Under the pieces are notes generated by a model, which saw only the letters and a list, made by a program, of their open reading frames with translations, had not been told where the DNA came from and ran no database searches. This document shows, piece after piece, positions 18,325 to 27,162 of a DNA stretch of 64,000 nt. This stretch comes from Plesiocystis pacifica SIR-1 (lineage in GTDB: Bacteria; Myxococcota_A; Polyangia; Nannocystales; Nannocystaceae). The stretch's first letter is position 1. Each line of letters begins with the position of its first letter. A program made the translations under genes and the position numbers. The DNA lies in assembly GCF_000170895.1 (NCBI RefSeq), contig NZ_ABCS01000027.1, positions 1-64,000 on the forward strand. The letters run 5' to 3'.

Positions 18325-20661
18325 ATGGCAGAGGCCCTCGCTGTCCGCTCGTCCATTCGCCGACCGCGTACACACGCGGCGCAGGGCTCGAGCTGCGATC
18401 TCCTGATCGAGCTCGCGGCGCGTTCGGGCGGCGTGGCCGAGATCCTCGGCGAGGTCGGCGTGGAGCCGAAGTCCCTCCCGGAGCTGCGCGATCAGATCAA
18501 GACCCGCATCGAGCCCGAGCCCGCCGACTGGCGCCTGCGCCTGCAGCAGCGCGGCGGTCGGCCCGGACCCGACGGCGATCTCGACCAGCTCCTGGCGATC
18601 GTGCGCAGCGCGGACTGCCACGCCTACCAGGCCCTGCGCCTCGCCGGCGCCGACATGGTCCGGCTGCGCAAGCTGTTGATCGAGCGCGTCCGCGAGCGCG
18701 GCCGCGAGCGCGCGACCCGAGGACCGGTGCGCGGCCGCAGCCACCCCGGCAGCCCCAGCTCCAGCTCGCCCGTGCGCATGTCGAGCACCCGCCGGAGCGC
18801 GGCGCTGTCGAGCCGCCCCGCCCCGCCCTCTCCGCGCCAGAGTCACCAGCACGGAGCGCCCTACCCCGCGCAGCCCGAGCCCGCGCCGAGCCAGCGCGAG
18901 CCCATGGCCCTGCGCCCCGACGCCTCCGCGTCCACCCTCGCCAAGGCCACGCCCGCCCCCGAGGTCCACGAGCGCAGCGCCCCGCGTACGCAAAAAGGTC
19001 CGGCCGAGCTGCGCTCGATCCACCCCGGCAGCCTCCCGCCCCTGGTCGGCCGCGAGCGCGAGCTGGCCACCCTCGCCGACGCCCTGCTGCGCCGAGGCCC
19101 CCGCCCGCCCCTGCTCGTGGGCGAGCACGGCAGCGGCCGGACCTGCGTGGCCACGCACCTGGCCCGGGTCCTCGACCGCCCGGTGTTTCGGCTCGAGGCG
19201 CCGCACTACGACGAGGACGACAACCTGCTCGGCGAGGACCTCGAGCTCATCGCCGAGGCCCAGGGCGTGGTCGTGTTCGACGACCTCGATCGCGTCAGCT
19301 CCGACCAGCCCCCGGCCATGCTCCCCGCCCTCGCGCGGGCCTGGGCCACCGGTCAGCCGCGCATCTTGACCGTGGTCTCCCACGAGAGCCGCGCGCGCCT
19401 CGAGGCCTGGATGCCGGGGATCCTCGACACCCTCGACGTGCTCCCGCTCAGCGCCCTCGAGGGCGGCGACGTCCACCAGGCCGTCAAGCTGGCCGCGCCC
19501 GCGGTGCTCGAGCAGCACGGCCTGGGCCTCGACAACGACGCCCACCTCCACGAGCTGACCCGCATCGCCGAGCGCTTCCTGACCGGCCTGGCGATGCCCG
19601 GCCGCGCCCTCGACCTGCTCGATCTGAGCTGCGCCCGGACCACCCGCGAGGGTCGCGCGAGCGTCGGCCGGGACACCTGGCTGACCATCGTCTGCGAGCG
19701 CACCGGCCTCCCGCGCAGCCGCGTGGAGGGCTCGAGCGAGCGCGACCTGCTCGACCTCGACGCCGTCCTCGCGCGCCAGGTCGTCGGCCACGAGCACGTG
19801 CTCGAAGCCCTCGCCAGCTTGGTCCGACGCAACCGCGCCGGCTTCTCGAGCGGCCGCCCGATCGCCTCGGTGTTGCTGCTCGGCCCCTCTGGCGTCGGCA
19901 AGACCGAGATCGCCAAGGCCCTCGCCAGCGCCCTCTACGAGCGCGACGACGCCCTGCTGCGCCTGGACATGAGCGAGTACGCCGAGGCCCACGCCGTCGC
20001 CCGCGTGGTCGGGGCCCCGCCCGGCTACGTCGGCCACGAGCAAGGCGGCGCGCTCACGGATCCGCTGCTGCGCAACCCTCACCGCGTGGTCCTGCTCGAC
20101 GAGATCGAAAAGAGCCACCGCGACGTGCACCAGCTGCTGCTGCAGGTCTTCGACGAGGGCCGGCTGACCGACGGGCGCGGGCGCACGATCGACTTCCGCC
20201 ACGCGGTGGTGATCATGACCTCGAACCTCGGCGCCGAGCTGATGTTCGACCTCGATCTCGGCCCCAACGGCGACGGCGACGCCCTGCCCGACGACGCCGA
20301 GGTCCTCGACCGCGCCCGCAGCCACTTCCCCGTCGAGCTGTGGAACCGCATCGAGGCCCCCCTGGTCCTGCGCCCGCTGACCCGCGAGCAGATGCTGGCC
20401 ATCTCCCGCCGGCTGATCGCGTCGAGCTCCAAGCGCCTGACCCGAGACCGAGGCATTCGCTACCGCGTCGAGGACGAGGTGCTCGAGCGGCTGATCGAGC
20501 GCGCGGGCATCGACCCCGCCCTGGGCGCGCGACCGCTCCGACACCTGATCGGGCGCGAGGTCGAGAGCCTGGTCGCCGACGAGATCCTGCGCGGGCGCGT
20601 GCGCGCGGGTGAGGAAGTGGTCGTCCGCTTCGACGAGCGCGGCGCCCTGATCTGTAGCTGA
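18325..20661 (+). CDS. ClpA/ClpB-like AAA+ protein with altered first ATPase domain
   Basis: A 778-residue double-AAA+ protein. Residues 1-140 form an unrecognised N-domain; 140-240 are a Ser/Pro/Ala linker. The first AAA module has a divergent Walker A GEHGSGRT (266-273), with Arg replacing the catalytic Lys, and Walker B VVVFDDLDR. The second module is canonical: Walker A GPSGVGKT (520-527), pore loop GYVGHE near 567, Walker B VVLLDEIEKSH, sensor IMTSNLGAEL, and a C-terminal D2-small domain (ALGARPLRHLI). There is no ClpB-type middle domain and no obvious ClpP-binding loop. An unfoldase or disaggregase relative is likely; the target is unknown. Confidence 0.85.
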   Translation: MAEALAVRSSIRRPRTHAAQGSSCDLLIELAARSGGVAEILGEVGVEPKSLPELRDQIKTRIEPEPADWRLRLQQRGGRPGPDGDLDQLLAIVRSADCHAYQALRLAGADMVRLRKLLIERVRERGRERATRGPVRGRSHPGSPSSSSPVRMSSTRRSAALSSRPAPPSPRQSHQHGAPYPAQPEPAPSQREPMALRPDASASTLAKATPAPEVHERSAPRTQKGPAELRSIHPGSLPPLVGRERELATLADALLRRGPRPPLLVGEHGSGRTCVATHLARVLDRPVFRLEAPHYDEDDNLLGEDLELIAEAQGVVVFDDLDRVSSDQPPAMLPALARAWATGQPRILTVVSHESRARLEAWMPGILDTLDVLPLSALEGGDVHQAVKLAAPAVLEQHGLGLDNDAHLHELTRIAERFLTGLAMPGRALDLLDLSCARTTREGRASVGRDTWLTIVCERTGLPRSRVEGSSERDLLDLDAVLARQVVGHEHVLEALASLVRRNRAGFSSGRPIASVLLLGPSGVGKTEIAKALASALYERDDALLRLDMSEYAEAHAVARVVGAPPGYVGHEQGGALTDPLLRNPHRVVLLDEIEKSHRDVHQLLLQVFDEGRLTDGRGRTIDFRHAVVIMTSNLGAELMFDLDLGPNGDGDALPDDAEVLDRARSHFPVELWNRIEAPLVLRPLTREQMLAISRRLIASSSKRLTRDRGIRYRVEDEVLERLIERAGIDPALGARPLRHLIGREVESLVADEILRGRVRAGEEVVVRFDERGALICS

Positions 20662-20719
20662 CTGGCAGCCTGGGTGCTGCGCCTTGCGCTTTGCCAGCGG
20701 GCGTGCATCGTTGGTTGGC

Positions 20720-21907
20720 ATGTGGCCCGGAGAGCGCGAGAGCTTGGCCGTGTGGGCCGACCAGCGCATGGCGGCGGGCGACGCCGTCGGGGAGATCGTC
20801 GCCCTGCACCTGCGCGCCGGGCCCGAGCTGGCCCCCGCCGACCGCGAGGAGCTGCTCGCGCGGGCCGAGCAGCTGCGCCTGCGCCACGCCGAGAGCCTGC
20901 TCGGGCCCTTGGTGGGTGAGCTGCCCCGGCTGCGCCTGCGCTGGCAGTACGGGGTCATCCGCGGCATCAGCCTCGACCGCCCGTCCACCCAGCGCAGCGC
21001 CGGCTCCGAGCGCCCCCGGCCGCGGCTGGTGCTCGAGGTCATGTGCCAGCTCCTGCGCCGCCCGGCCCTGGCCTTCCTCGACGACCTGCAGCTCGACCTG
21101 GGCGAGTACGACGACGAGCTCGAGCTGGGCCTGCTCGCCGAGCTCGGATCGGAGCGCTGCCACGCCCGCCCGCGCCGGCTGATCCTCGGCGGCATGCCCC
21201 GGCGCTTCCGCGACGTCCACGGCCTCGCCCAGCGCGGTCCGGCCCAGGCGGCCCGCCACGCCCGGGAGGACCACCTGCACGCCGACCTGCTCGCCCCCGC
21301 GACCGCGCGCGGGCTGACTTGGTTTTGCCGCTGGGGCCGACCCCAGTCCCTGCCCTGGACCCCCGGCGACGCGGGCTCGCGGGTCCAGGCCCTCCACCGC
21401 CTGCTCGGCCAGCCGTGGACCGAGGGCCTCGAGCGCGCCCTGGGCTGCGCGATGTGGGACACCAGCGTGGCCGTGCGCCGGGACCTGTTCTTCGCCCTCG
21501 ACGACCTGCCCGACGCCGCCGCCCCGCTGTGGCTCGCGGCCCTGGCCATCGAGGGCGACATCCGCCACGGCCTGCGCCCCGTCCTCGAGCGCGGCCTGAC
21601 CCGGGTCAGCGGGCGCCCGGCCGTGGTCGCGGCCATCGCCCAGAACTTCGCCGCGAGCGAGCCCTGGGTCGCCACCTGGCTCGGCGGCGTGAGCATCAAG
21701 AGCCGCGCCCGGGCCCAGCTGGCCGCGCCGCGCATCGAGGCCATGCTCGACGGCCCCGTCGGGCGCCACGGCCGGGGGGTGTTCGAGCGCAGCCTCGTCG
21801 CCCTGAGCCGGCGCGCGGCCAAGGACGCCGGCGCCAGCGGCCGGGGCGGGGCCCTCGAAGAGAGCATCGCCGAGCTCCTCGACAAGCGCGGCGATCATGA
21901 GATCTGA
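20720..21907 (+). CDS. TIGR02996-like repeat-companion protein
   Basis: A 395-residue cytosolic protein. The first 40 residues (WADQRMAAGDAVGEIVALHL) resemble the TIGR02996 signature (ADWL...GDPRGELI-type), known in Planctomycetes and myxobacteria with LRR-like repeats, followed by LRLRWQYGVIRGISL, also typical. Residues about 230-340 look like helical HEAT-type repeats (SVAVRRDLFFALDDLPDAAA). The function of the family is unknown. ATG 20720 is chosen over 20684 because the domain begins there. It lies 58 bp after the AAA+ gene in the same direction, so the two may be cotranscribed. Confidence 0.65.
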   Translation: MWPGERESLAVWADQRMAAGDAVGEIVALHLRAGPELAPADREELLARAEQLRLRHAESLLGPLVGELPRLRLRWQYGVIRGISLDRPSTQRSAGSERPRPRLVLEVMCQLLRRPALAFLDDLQLDLGEYDDELELGLLAELGSERCHARPRRLILGGMPRRFRDVHGLAQRGPAQAARHAREDHLHADLLAPATARGLTWFCRWGRPQSLPWTPGDAGSRVQALHRLLGQPWTEGLERALGCAMWDTSVAVRRDLFFALDDLPDAAAPLWLAALAIEGDIRHGLRPVLERGLTRVSGRPAVVAAIAQNFAASEPWVATWLGGVSIKSRARAQLAAPRIEAMLDGPVGRHGRGVFERSLVALSRRAAKDAGASGRGGALEESIAELLDKRGDHEI

Positions 21908-22119
21908 GAGCCGGTCCGTCTCGGGCGCCCGACACCGCGTCCCCGTCAAACAGCCGGTTAAATATGATGACTTCATTCGATGTAGGTTGGGGCCCTAACC
22001 GGGGGTCGGGGGTCGCTGGTCTGAGTCGGGCATCGAGCCGCTAACGCTGCGCAAAAGAGGCGAAATCGTGACCCCCCGAGGGGTGTCGGGAGGATGGTCG
22101 GAGGCCACCATCCGCGGGT

Positions 22120-22869
22120 ATGCATATCGAAATTCAACACATCTCCACTCGAATGAGCGCGCTCGTCGGCTGCCTTTTCCTCGCCCCGCTCCTGATGGCT
22201 TGCGGTCCAGAGGCGGACACGGCGAGCGAGGCAGGGCCGTCGCTGCGCGCGCTCGCGGACTCCGAGGGCTTCGTCGTCGAGACCCAGCTCACCAGCTTCG
22301 GCGGCTGGGAGGGCCTGTGCGTCGTCTACGTCCTCGACGATCACGGATGGACGGGGTTGGCGGTCGAGCGCAACCTCGACGACGGGCCGGCGGAGCAGTG
22401 CGGCCCGCTGCAGCCCTACCTCGATCGCATGGATCTGATCGTCGGCTGGGGCCCGGAGGCGCTCCCCCCCATCGCTGACCAGGGCCTCGTTCAGACCCTG
22501 AGCGAGACCTACGATCAGCCGACCGGTCGCCAGGTCGACTACGCGTGGGCCTGGGGCAGCCTGAGCGCGGACTTTTGGGGGACGATCTACGGCGAGGTCG
22601 AGCAGAGCAGCGTCGCGGGCCTCGGTGAGGTGTGCGCGCGCTACCTCGAGACCGACGAGGGGACGCCCTTCGGCCTGCTGGAGCCCGAGGGCGCGGGCGG
22701 GGCGTGCCCCATCCTCGACACCCTCCCCAACTACGCGACGGTACGGACCCCCCTCGAGGGGCTCACGGAGCTCACCGACGCGGGCGTCATCCAGGCCCTC
22801 GACGCGACCTTCTTCGGCAGCGCTGAGGCGCGCTACCTGCTCTTGAGCGAGGCCCCGACCCAGCTGTGA
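22120..22869 (+). CDS. Hypothetical lipoprotein
   Basis: A 249-residue predicted lipoprotein. The signal region LVGCLFLAPLLMAC ends in a good lipobox (LMAC). The mature part is acidic with WGP- and WG-containing segments and six Cys. No family is recognised. Translation could begin at 22120 or at an internal ATG at 22153, which leaves a more ordinary signal peptide. The 210 bp upstream includes an AT-rich patch (21950-21985) unlike the surroundings and an inverted repeat GGATGGT-ACCATCC just before the gene, possibly regulatory. Confidence 0.7.
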   Translation: MHIEIQHISTRMSALVGCLFLAPLLMACGPEADTASEAGPSLRALADSEGFVVETQLTSFGGWEGLCVVYVLDDHGWTGLAVERNLDDGPAEQCGPLQPYLDRMDLIVGWGPEALPPIADQGLVQTLSETYDQPTGRQVDYAWAWGSLSADFWGTIYGEVEQSSVAGLGEVCARYLETDEGTPFGLLEPEGAGGACPILDTLPNYATVRTPLEGLTELTDAGVIQALDATFFGSAEARYLLLSEAPTQL

Positions 22870-22902
22870 GCCTCGCCGCTGGGAGGCCGCGGCGAACACC
22901 CG

Positions 22903-22933
22903 ACGCGCGGCGGGGTTGAGGGTCGCCGCGCGT
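22903..22933 (+). terminator. GC-rich hairpin after lipoprotein gene
   Basis: ACGCGCGGCG (22903-22912) pairs perfectly with CGCCGCGCGT (22924-22933) across an 11-nt loop, 34 nt past the lipoprotein stop. There is no strong T tract. It sits between convergent genes and could serve either. Confidence 0.55.
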
Positions 22934-23067
22934 CTCTCAGCTGCCGCTGGGTAGTATCTTCAGCCTGGGTCGCATCAGGCGCTCCGAGGTCTTCCACGAT
23001 GACGTGGTGGCCCGTCGTGCCCAGGCCGCGAGCGTCGAGCTCGGGGTGAAGGTCTGATCGTTCGAGG

Positions 23068-24543
23068 TCACGACACGGCCCCCTCGCTGCCCGCGGCTCG
23101 AGGCCCCAACAGCTCGGCCAAGCGCGCGCTCAGGCTCGCGTAGAGCGCTCCCGCGGCCGCCCCCCTGTCCCCGAGGCCGCGCAGGGCCTCGACGTGAGCG
23201 GCGACCGTGGCCGTGTCCCCGCGCGAGAGCGGGCCCGTGACCCCAGCCGGGACCCCGAGGGCGAGCAGGTTCTCGAGCGAACCGAGCATCAAGTCCCCGA
23301 GGGCCGCCCGAGCCGTCGCAGACTCGGAGGCGCCCACGAGGGTCGTGAGCACCTCGGCCGCCCCAACCTGGAGCACGGCTTGGTGGTTGGCCACGAGGGC
23401 ACAGGCGCCGTGGTAGGCCAGCCGACCCTCGGCGTCGAGGCTGCGCAGGTCCAGCCAGCGCTGCTCGCCGACCAAGGTTCGCGCGAACGCATGGGCCTGC
23501 GCGTCTCCGCCGATGCCAAAGCCCGCGTGTTGCAGGCGCGAACCCTCGCGCTCGTTTCGAAGCGAGCAGATCGGGTGCAGGGATCCGACGGGGTGACCCG
23601 CCGCGGCCAGGGGCGCGAGCACCTCGCTGGCCAACTTCGCGCCCGCGCCGTGGAGCACCGGCACGCCCGGCGGCAGCCGCCCCGCGAGGGCCTCCGCGAC
23701 CGCGCTCAGGGCCCCGTCGCGGGCGAGGATCCAGACCCCCGCCGGCGGCCCTTCGTCGATGGTCGGCAGCTCCAGCGGCGTCGCGCCGGGCTGCGCCCCC
23801 TCGACGAGGGCCCGGGCGCCGATGGTCTCCACGCGAAAGCCCCGGTCCCACAGCCAGGGCACGGCGTGGTGCGCCACGTGACCCAGGCCGACGACCCACA
23901 CCCGCGGCTCGCCCCCCGCGATCCACCGCAGCAGGGCCTCGGCGACGGCCCGCGGGACCTGACGCTCGAGCAAGCTCCGAGCCTTGGCTGCGCCCGCCTC
24001 GTCCCCATCGGCGACGTGGCGGCGCAGGCGATCGAGCTGCTCTCGAACCACGGTGCTGCTGACCTCTGGCAAGCTCGCCGAGCCGGCCTCGCACCAGCCC
24101 GCCCGGGGCACGACGATGGGCTCGAAGCCCGCGACGATGTCGGACCAGCGATGCCAGCGCTCGGTCTCGCCGCTCTCGATGATGTCCGAGCCCACGACCA
24201 GCCGGACCCGGTGCCCGGGGTAGCGCGCGGCGATGGCCTCGAGCAGCTCGAGGCTGTAGCTCGGCTTGCCGTCGCGCGCGGCCGCGAGCTCGCCCTCGAT
24301 GGCGCTCACGATCACGCCGCCTCCGCCGGCGCGCAGCTCGGGGGCGAGGGCCAGCCGCGTCCAGCTCATGCGCCGGGCGAAGGGAGTCAGGCGCTTGCCC
24401 AGGGGGTGGTCGGCGCAAGGGCAGACCAGCACGGCGTCGACCTCTCCCGTGCTCAGCAGGTAGCGGGGCAAGAGCGCGTGGCCGACGTGCGGGGGGTTGA
24501 AGCTGCCGCCGACGACGGCCAGCACCGGCTTGGGGCGGGGCAC
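23068..24543 (-). CDS. nadD: Fusion of nicotinate-nucleotide adenylyltransferase and DUF2520 Rossmann protein
   Basis: A 491-residue two-domain protein. Residues 1-215 are NadD, which adenylates nicotinate mononucleotide in NAD synthesis: GGSFNPPHVGH (12-22), VVGSDIIESG, and the SSTVVREQL motif. Residues about 222-491 match the Rossmann-like/DUF2520 family related to ketopantoate reductase: VWVVGLGHVAHHAVPWL, VLHGAGAKLA, VGSLHPICSL, YHGACALVANHQAVL and GVTGPLSRGDTATV. These are normally separate proteins. The GTG start at 24543 is chosen because TATGGT lies exactly 6 nt upstream; an ATG 21 nt further up lies within or before that promoter. Confidence 0.88.
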   Translation of the reverse strand: MPRPKPVLAVVGGSFNPPHVGHALLPRYLLSTGEVDAVLVCPCADHPLGKRLTPFARRMSWTRLALAPELRAGGGGVIVSAIEGELAAARDGKPSYSLELLEAIAARYPGHRVRLVVGSDIIESGETERWHRWSDIVAGFEPIVVPRAGWCEAGSASLPEVSSTVVREQLDRLRRHVADGDEAGAAKARSLLERQVPRAVAEALLRWIAGGEPRVWVVGLGHVAHHAVPWLWDRGFRVETIGARALVEGAQPGATPLELPTIDEGPPAGVWILARDGALSAVAEALAGRLPPGVPVLHGAGAKLASEVLAPLAAAGHPVGSLHPICSLRNEREGSRLQHAGFGIGGDAQAHAFARTLVGEQRWLDLRSLDAEGRLAYHGACALVANHQAVLQVGAAEVLTTLVGASESATARAALGDLMLGSLENLLALGVPAGVTGPLSRGDTATVAAHVEALRGLGDRGAAAGALYASLSARLAELLGPRAAGSEGAVS

Positions 24544-24549
24544 GGCCCG

Positions 24550-24555
24550 ACCATA
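24550..24555 (-). promoter_or_regulatory. -10 element TATGGT, 6 nt before GTG
   Basis: On the minus strand TATGGT is followed by CGGGCC and then the GTG at 24543. The 6-nt gap matches other leaderless-type genes in the window and decides the nadD start. Confidence 0.6.
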
Positions 24556-24626
24556 CCGCGCCACCGCTCGGTCTCGCTCGCCCTGCTCGGGACGGAACCT
24601 CCCCGCTTCAGCGTTGCCCAGGCGGC

Positions 24627-25382
24627 GTGCTGCCCTCGACCTGGCCCCGCGCGTCCGCGCTCGCCGTGGCGTCCGTCATCGGCTGCGCCTGTGTCATCGG
24701 CTGCGACCCTAGGCCACCGCGAGAGCCCTCCCCAGCGCCCGAGCTCGCCGTCGGGCCCACCCAGGCGCCGTGGCGCTTCCCCGACCAAAGCTGCCGTACA
24801 GACGACGACCGCCCCCACCTCGCCCGGCTCCACGACGAGGACCAGACCGGCCGGGCGCGGGAGCGCCTCGTCGTCCCCCTGCGCGTCACCCCCGAGCTCG
24901 AGGTCCCGGCGATGTGGGTGGTCCGCGGCTCCGAGGAGGTCGACATCAGCCCCTTCACCTGGGGCCGCTGGGTCCACGAGGACCCCGAGACCCGCTACCC
25001 ACGACCGATGCGAGTCGGAGTGTGCCACGAGCAGTCGGGCGCCCTGAGCGTGGACGTCTTGCCCGTCGAGTACGGCACCGGCGGCTACGTCGTGCGCGCG
25101 CTCCTCGAGCCCCCGACGGACGCCGAGCCCGAGCCCACCGCCACCATGTCTGGCTATTGGTTCACCGACATCCCGCCCTACGGCGGCTACTCGAGCCGAC
25201 TCGGCGGCGAGCTCCGAAGCTCGGCGGCGAGCTGGTCGGCGGGCTCCGAGCTCGCGCTCCAGCTCGAGCTCTCGATCGCCCACGGGCGGAGCTGCGCCGG
25301 CGTGCGCGTGACCGTGCCCGCGCAAGGAGAGTGCGAGTCGGTCCGCGTGCCGATCACCATCGGGCCGCGGCCAGGAGACTGA
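24627..25382 (+). CDS. Hypothetical lipoprotein
   Basis: A 251-residue predicted lipoprotein with a GTG start. The signal (LAVASVIGCACVIGC) offers two lipobox candidates, IGCAC and VIGC. A Pro-rich linker follows, then a beta-rich domain with four Cys (SCRTDDD, VGVCHEQ, SCAGVRV, GECESV). No family is recognised. It is divergent from nadD by 83 bp and converges with the VTT-family gene 15 bp away. Confidence 0.65.
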   Translation: MLPSTWPRASALAVASVIGCACVIGCDPRPPREPSPAPELAVGPTQAPWRFPDQSCRTDDDRPHLARLHDEDQTGRARERLVVPLRVTPELEVPAMWVVRGSEEVDISPFTWGRWVHEDPETRYPRPMRVGVCHEQSGALSVDVLPVEYGTGGYVVRALLEPPTDAEPEPTATMSGYWFTDIPPYGGYSSRLGGELRSSAASWSAGSELALQLELSIAHGRSCAGVRVTVPAQGECESVRVPITIGPRPGD

Positions 25383-25397
25383 AGGATCAGGACCCGA

Positions 25398-26054
25398 TCA
25401 GGACCCGATGCTCACGAAGCCCTGCTGGATCAGCCACAGGAACACCGCGACCCTGGGGATGCGCAGCAGCGAGACCACGATGAACTGCCAGTAGGGCAGC
25501 TCCGTGGCCCCCGCGGCCCAGCAGGTGATCGAGTAGGGCACGGGGGTCACGGCCGCGACGGCCAGGAACCACCGCCCGCCGCGGTTGATCTGAGCCCGCA
25601 TCTGGTCCCCGCCGCGGCGGCGCATGAACGCGGCCAGGCGCTCGCTCCGGGCGATGAAGTAGCGGCCGATCAGCCAGCCCACGCTCCCGCCGCACAGGCT
25701 GCCGAGGCTGCCCCACGCGACCACCTCCCAAAAGGGCATGCCGCCCCACAGGCCGAAGGCCGTGAACGCGTCGTTGGGCACGGGCACAGTGAAGGCGTCG
25801 GGGAAGAAGAAGCCCACGGCGATGCCCGGGCCGCCGAAGTTGTCGACGAACCATCGCCCGACGCTCAGCAAGGGCTCGCGGAACAGCCAGCCGAGGATGG
25901 CCACGAACACGGTGAAGCCGGCGACGCCGAGCGCGGCCGTGATGACCACCTTGCGGATGCTCAGCTCCTCGACCTCGACCTCGGGCACGACGACCTCGCC
26001 CTCCGCGCTGCGCTCACGGGCGTCGCCAGCGAGGTCGGCAGAGGAAGGAACCAT
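25398..26054 (-). CDS. VTT (SNARE-associated/DedA-like) membrane protein
   Basis: A 218-residue inner-membrane protein of the VTT/YqaA group. An acidic N-terminal tail is followed by TM helices at about 40-60 (VVITAALGVAGFTVFVAILGWLF), 75-95, 115-140 and 165-215. Family-type segments include GSLCGGSVGWLIGRYF, VAAVTPVPYSITCWAAGA and LLRIPRVAVFLWLI. Relatives act in membrane lipid scrambling or envelope homeostasis; a specific substrate cannot be given. ATG 26054 is used; 12 further residues are possible upstream to 26090. Confidence 0.8.
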   Translation of the reverse strand: MVPSSADLAGDARERSAEGEVVVPEVEVEELSIRKVVITAALGVAGFTVFVAILGWLFREPLLSVGRWFVDNFGGPGIAVGFFFPDAFTVPVPNDAFTAFGLWGGMPFWEVVAWGSLGSLCGGSVGWLIGRYFIARSERLAAFMRRRGGDQMRAQINRGGRWFLAVAAVTPVPYSITCWAAGATELPYWQFIVVSLLRIPRVAVFLWLIQQGFVSIGS

Positions 26055-26199
26055 CGGGCATCCGATAGCTCCCTCGCCGCCCGCGGTCAACGACCTCCCT
26101 GCCCAGAGCCCTCGGTCCCGGCTGAGCAGGCCCCGGTGTCCGATCCAGGCCCGTGCGAGCCTGACGGGTGCTCCCCTATGGCCGCCCCGCGGAGCGCGC

Positions 26200-26205
26200 T
26201 ATCCT
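26200..26205 (+). promoter_or_regulatory. -10 element TATCCT, 6 nt before ATG
   Basis: GCGCTATCCT is followed by 6 nt and the ATG at 26212. The paralogous gene downstream has GCGCTATGCT in the same position, so the element has been kept after duplication. Confidence 0.65.
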
Positions 26206-26211
26206 GTGCTC

Positions 26212-27105
26212 ATGGCTTCCACGACTTCGACGCCGAGAACACGCCGCCTCGCCCTGGCCTCTCTCGCCCTGGCCTCGCTCGCCGCCCTCGCTTGGTACGC
26301 CCTCGGGCAGCGCCCTCCCCACGCCTCGGCCTCCGTCGCCGAGCCAGCGGAGGGAGAGGACTCGGGTAGAGAAAGCTCGAGCGACCCCCGACCCCGCGCG
26401 AGTGACCCTGCCGGCCTCGGCGCGCTCGCCAGCGCGCCCACGCTGGAGTCGCCCCCGAGCCCCGCGCCTCCCAAGCCTCCCCGCGCCCTGACCCCGCGTG
26501 AGCGGGAGATCGCCGACGGACTCGGCGCGCTCCTCGACGACGAGCTCTCGACCCGCGCCTTCGTCGATCGCAACTTCGACGCGAGCGCCACCCACGTCCA
26601 CGACTGGCTCGACGAGAACCTGGAGTTCCTGCGCCCGCGCATCGGCGAGTGCGGGGAGCCCGAGCCGATCATCGCGGGGTCCGAGCAAACGCGCCTGCTC
26701 TACCCCTGCGGAGACGCCACCGTCGAGGCCGCCTTCTTCATGGAGGAGGACGGCGACAAGCTCCGCCACATCGTCCTCGGTGGCCGCGACCTCGAGCCCA
26801 ACGCCGCGGTCACCGAGGCCGCGGAGCTGGTCCTCTCGCTGATCGTCGAGTGGCAGCGCGAGCGCTTCCTCGAGGGCTTCACGGAGGCCTTCGAGGAAGA
26901 CGAGACCCGGGACTTCTTCGCCTCGGTCCGCGCCGAGCGGGGGCGCTGCACCCTCGGCTCCGTCGACCTCGCCTCGCCCCAGGGCGCGCTGTGGTTCATC
27001 GAGTGCGAGGACGGACCCGGGCTGCTCAAGGTCAGCCTCGACGACGACGACCGCATCCGCAAGCTGCTGATCCGCGACCGACGCAACATCCGGCTCGATC
27101 CTTGA
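26212..27105 (+). CDS. Membrane-anchored protein, tandem paralog 1
   Basis: A 297-residue protein with an N-terminal TM or uncleaved signal (LALASLALASLAALAWYALG), a Ser/Pro/Glu-rich linker (30-95), and a C-terminal globular domain (100-297). The domain contains LDENLEFLRPRIGECGEPEPI, VEAAFFMEEDGDKLRHIVLGGRD, FTEAFEEDETRDFFASVRAERGRC and LWFIECEDGPGLLKVSLDDDDR. No family is recognised. It is about 65% identical by eye over the C-terminal domain to the next gene. The start is fixed by TATCCT-N6-ATG and by the paralog. A periplasmic location is inferred. Confidence 0.75.
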   Translation: MASTTSTPRTRRLALASLALASLAALAWYALGQRPPHASASVAEPAEGEDSGRESSSDPRPRASDPAGLGALASAPTLESPPSPAPPKPPRALTPREREIADGLGALLDDELSTRAFVDRNFDASATHVHDWLDENLEFLRPRIGECGEPEPIIAGSEQTRLLYPCGDATVEAAFFMEEDGDKLRHIVLGGRDLEPNAAVTEAAELVLSLIVEWQRERFLEGFTEAFEEDETRDFFASVRAERGRCTLGSVDLASPQGALWFIECEDGPGLLKVSLDDDDRIRKLLIRDRRNIRLDP

Positions 27106-27108
27106 GCT

Positions 27109-27145
27109 CTGCTTTGCCCCCACGGACGCCTTGGGACCGGGGGCG
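27109..27145 (-). repeat. Dispersed intergenic repeat, partial copy D
   Basis: About 37 bp (CTGCTTTGCCCCCAC...GACCGGGGGCG) match one end of the dispersed repeat seen in full at 39507-39631. It sits between the two paralogs, immediately upstream of the second gene's -10 element. Confidence 0.65.
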
Positions 27146-27150
27146 TGCGC

Positions 27151-27156
27151 TATGCT
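27151..27156 (+). promoter_or_regulatory. -10 element TATGCT, 6 nt before GTG
   Basis: TATGCT plus 6 nt leads to the GTG at 27163. The same spacing and surrounding bases occur at the paralog's ATG, which supports the GTG rather than an ATG 18 nt upstream. Confidence 0.65.
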
Positions 27157-27162
27157 GCGAGC

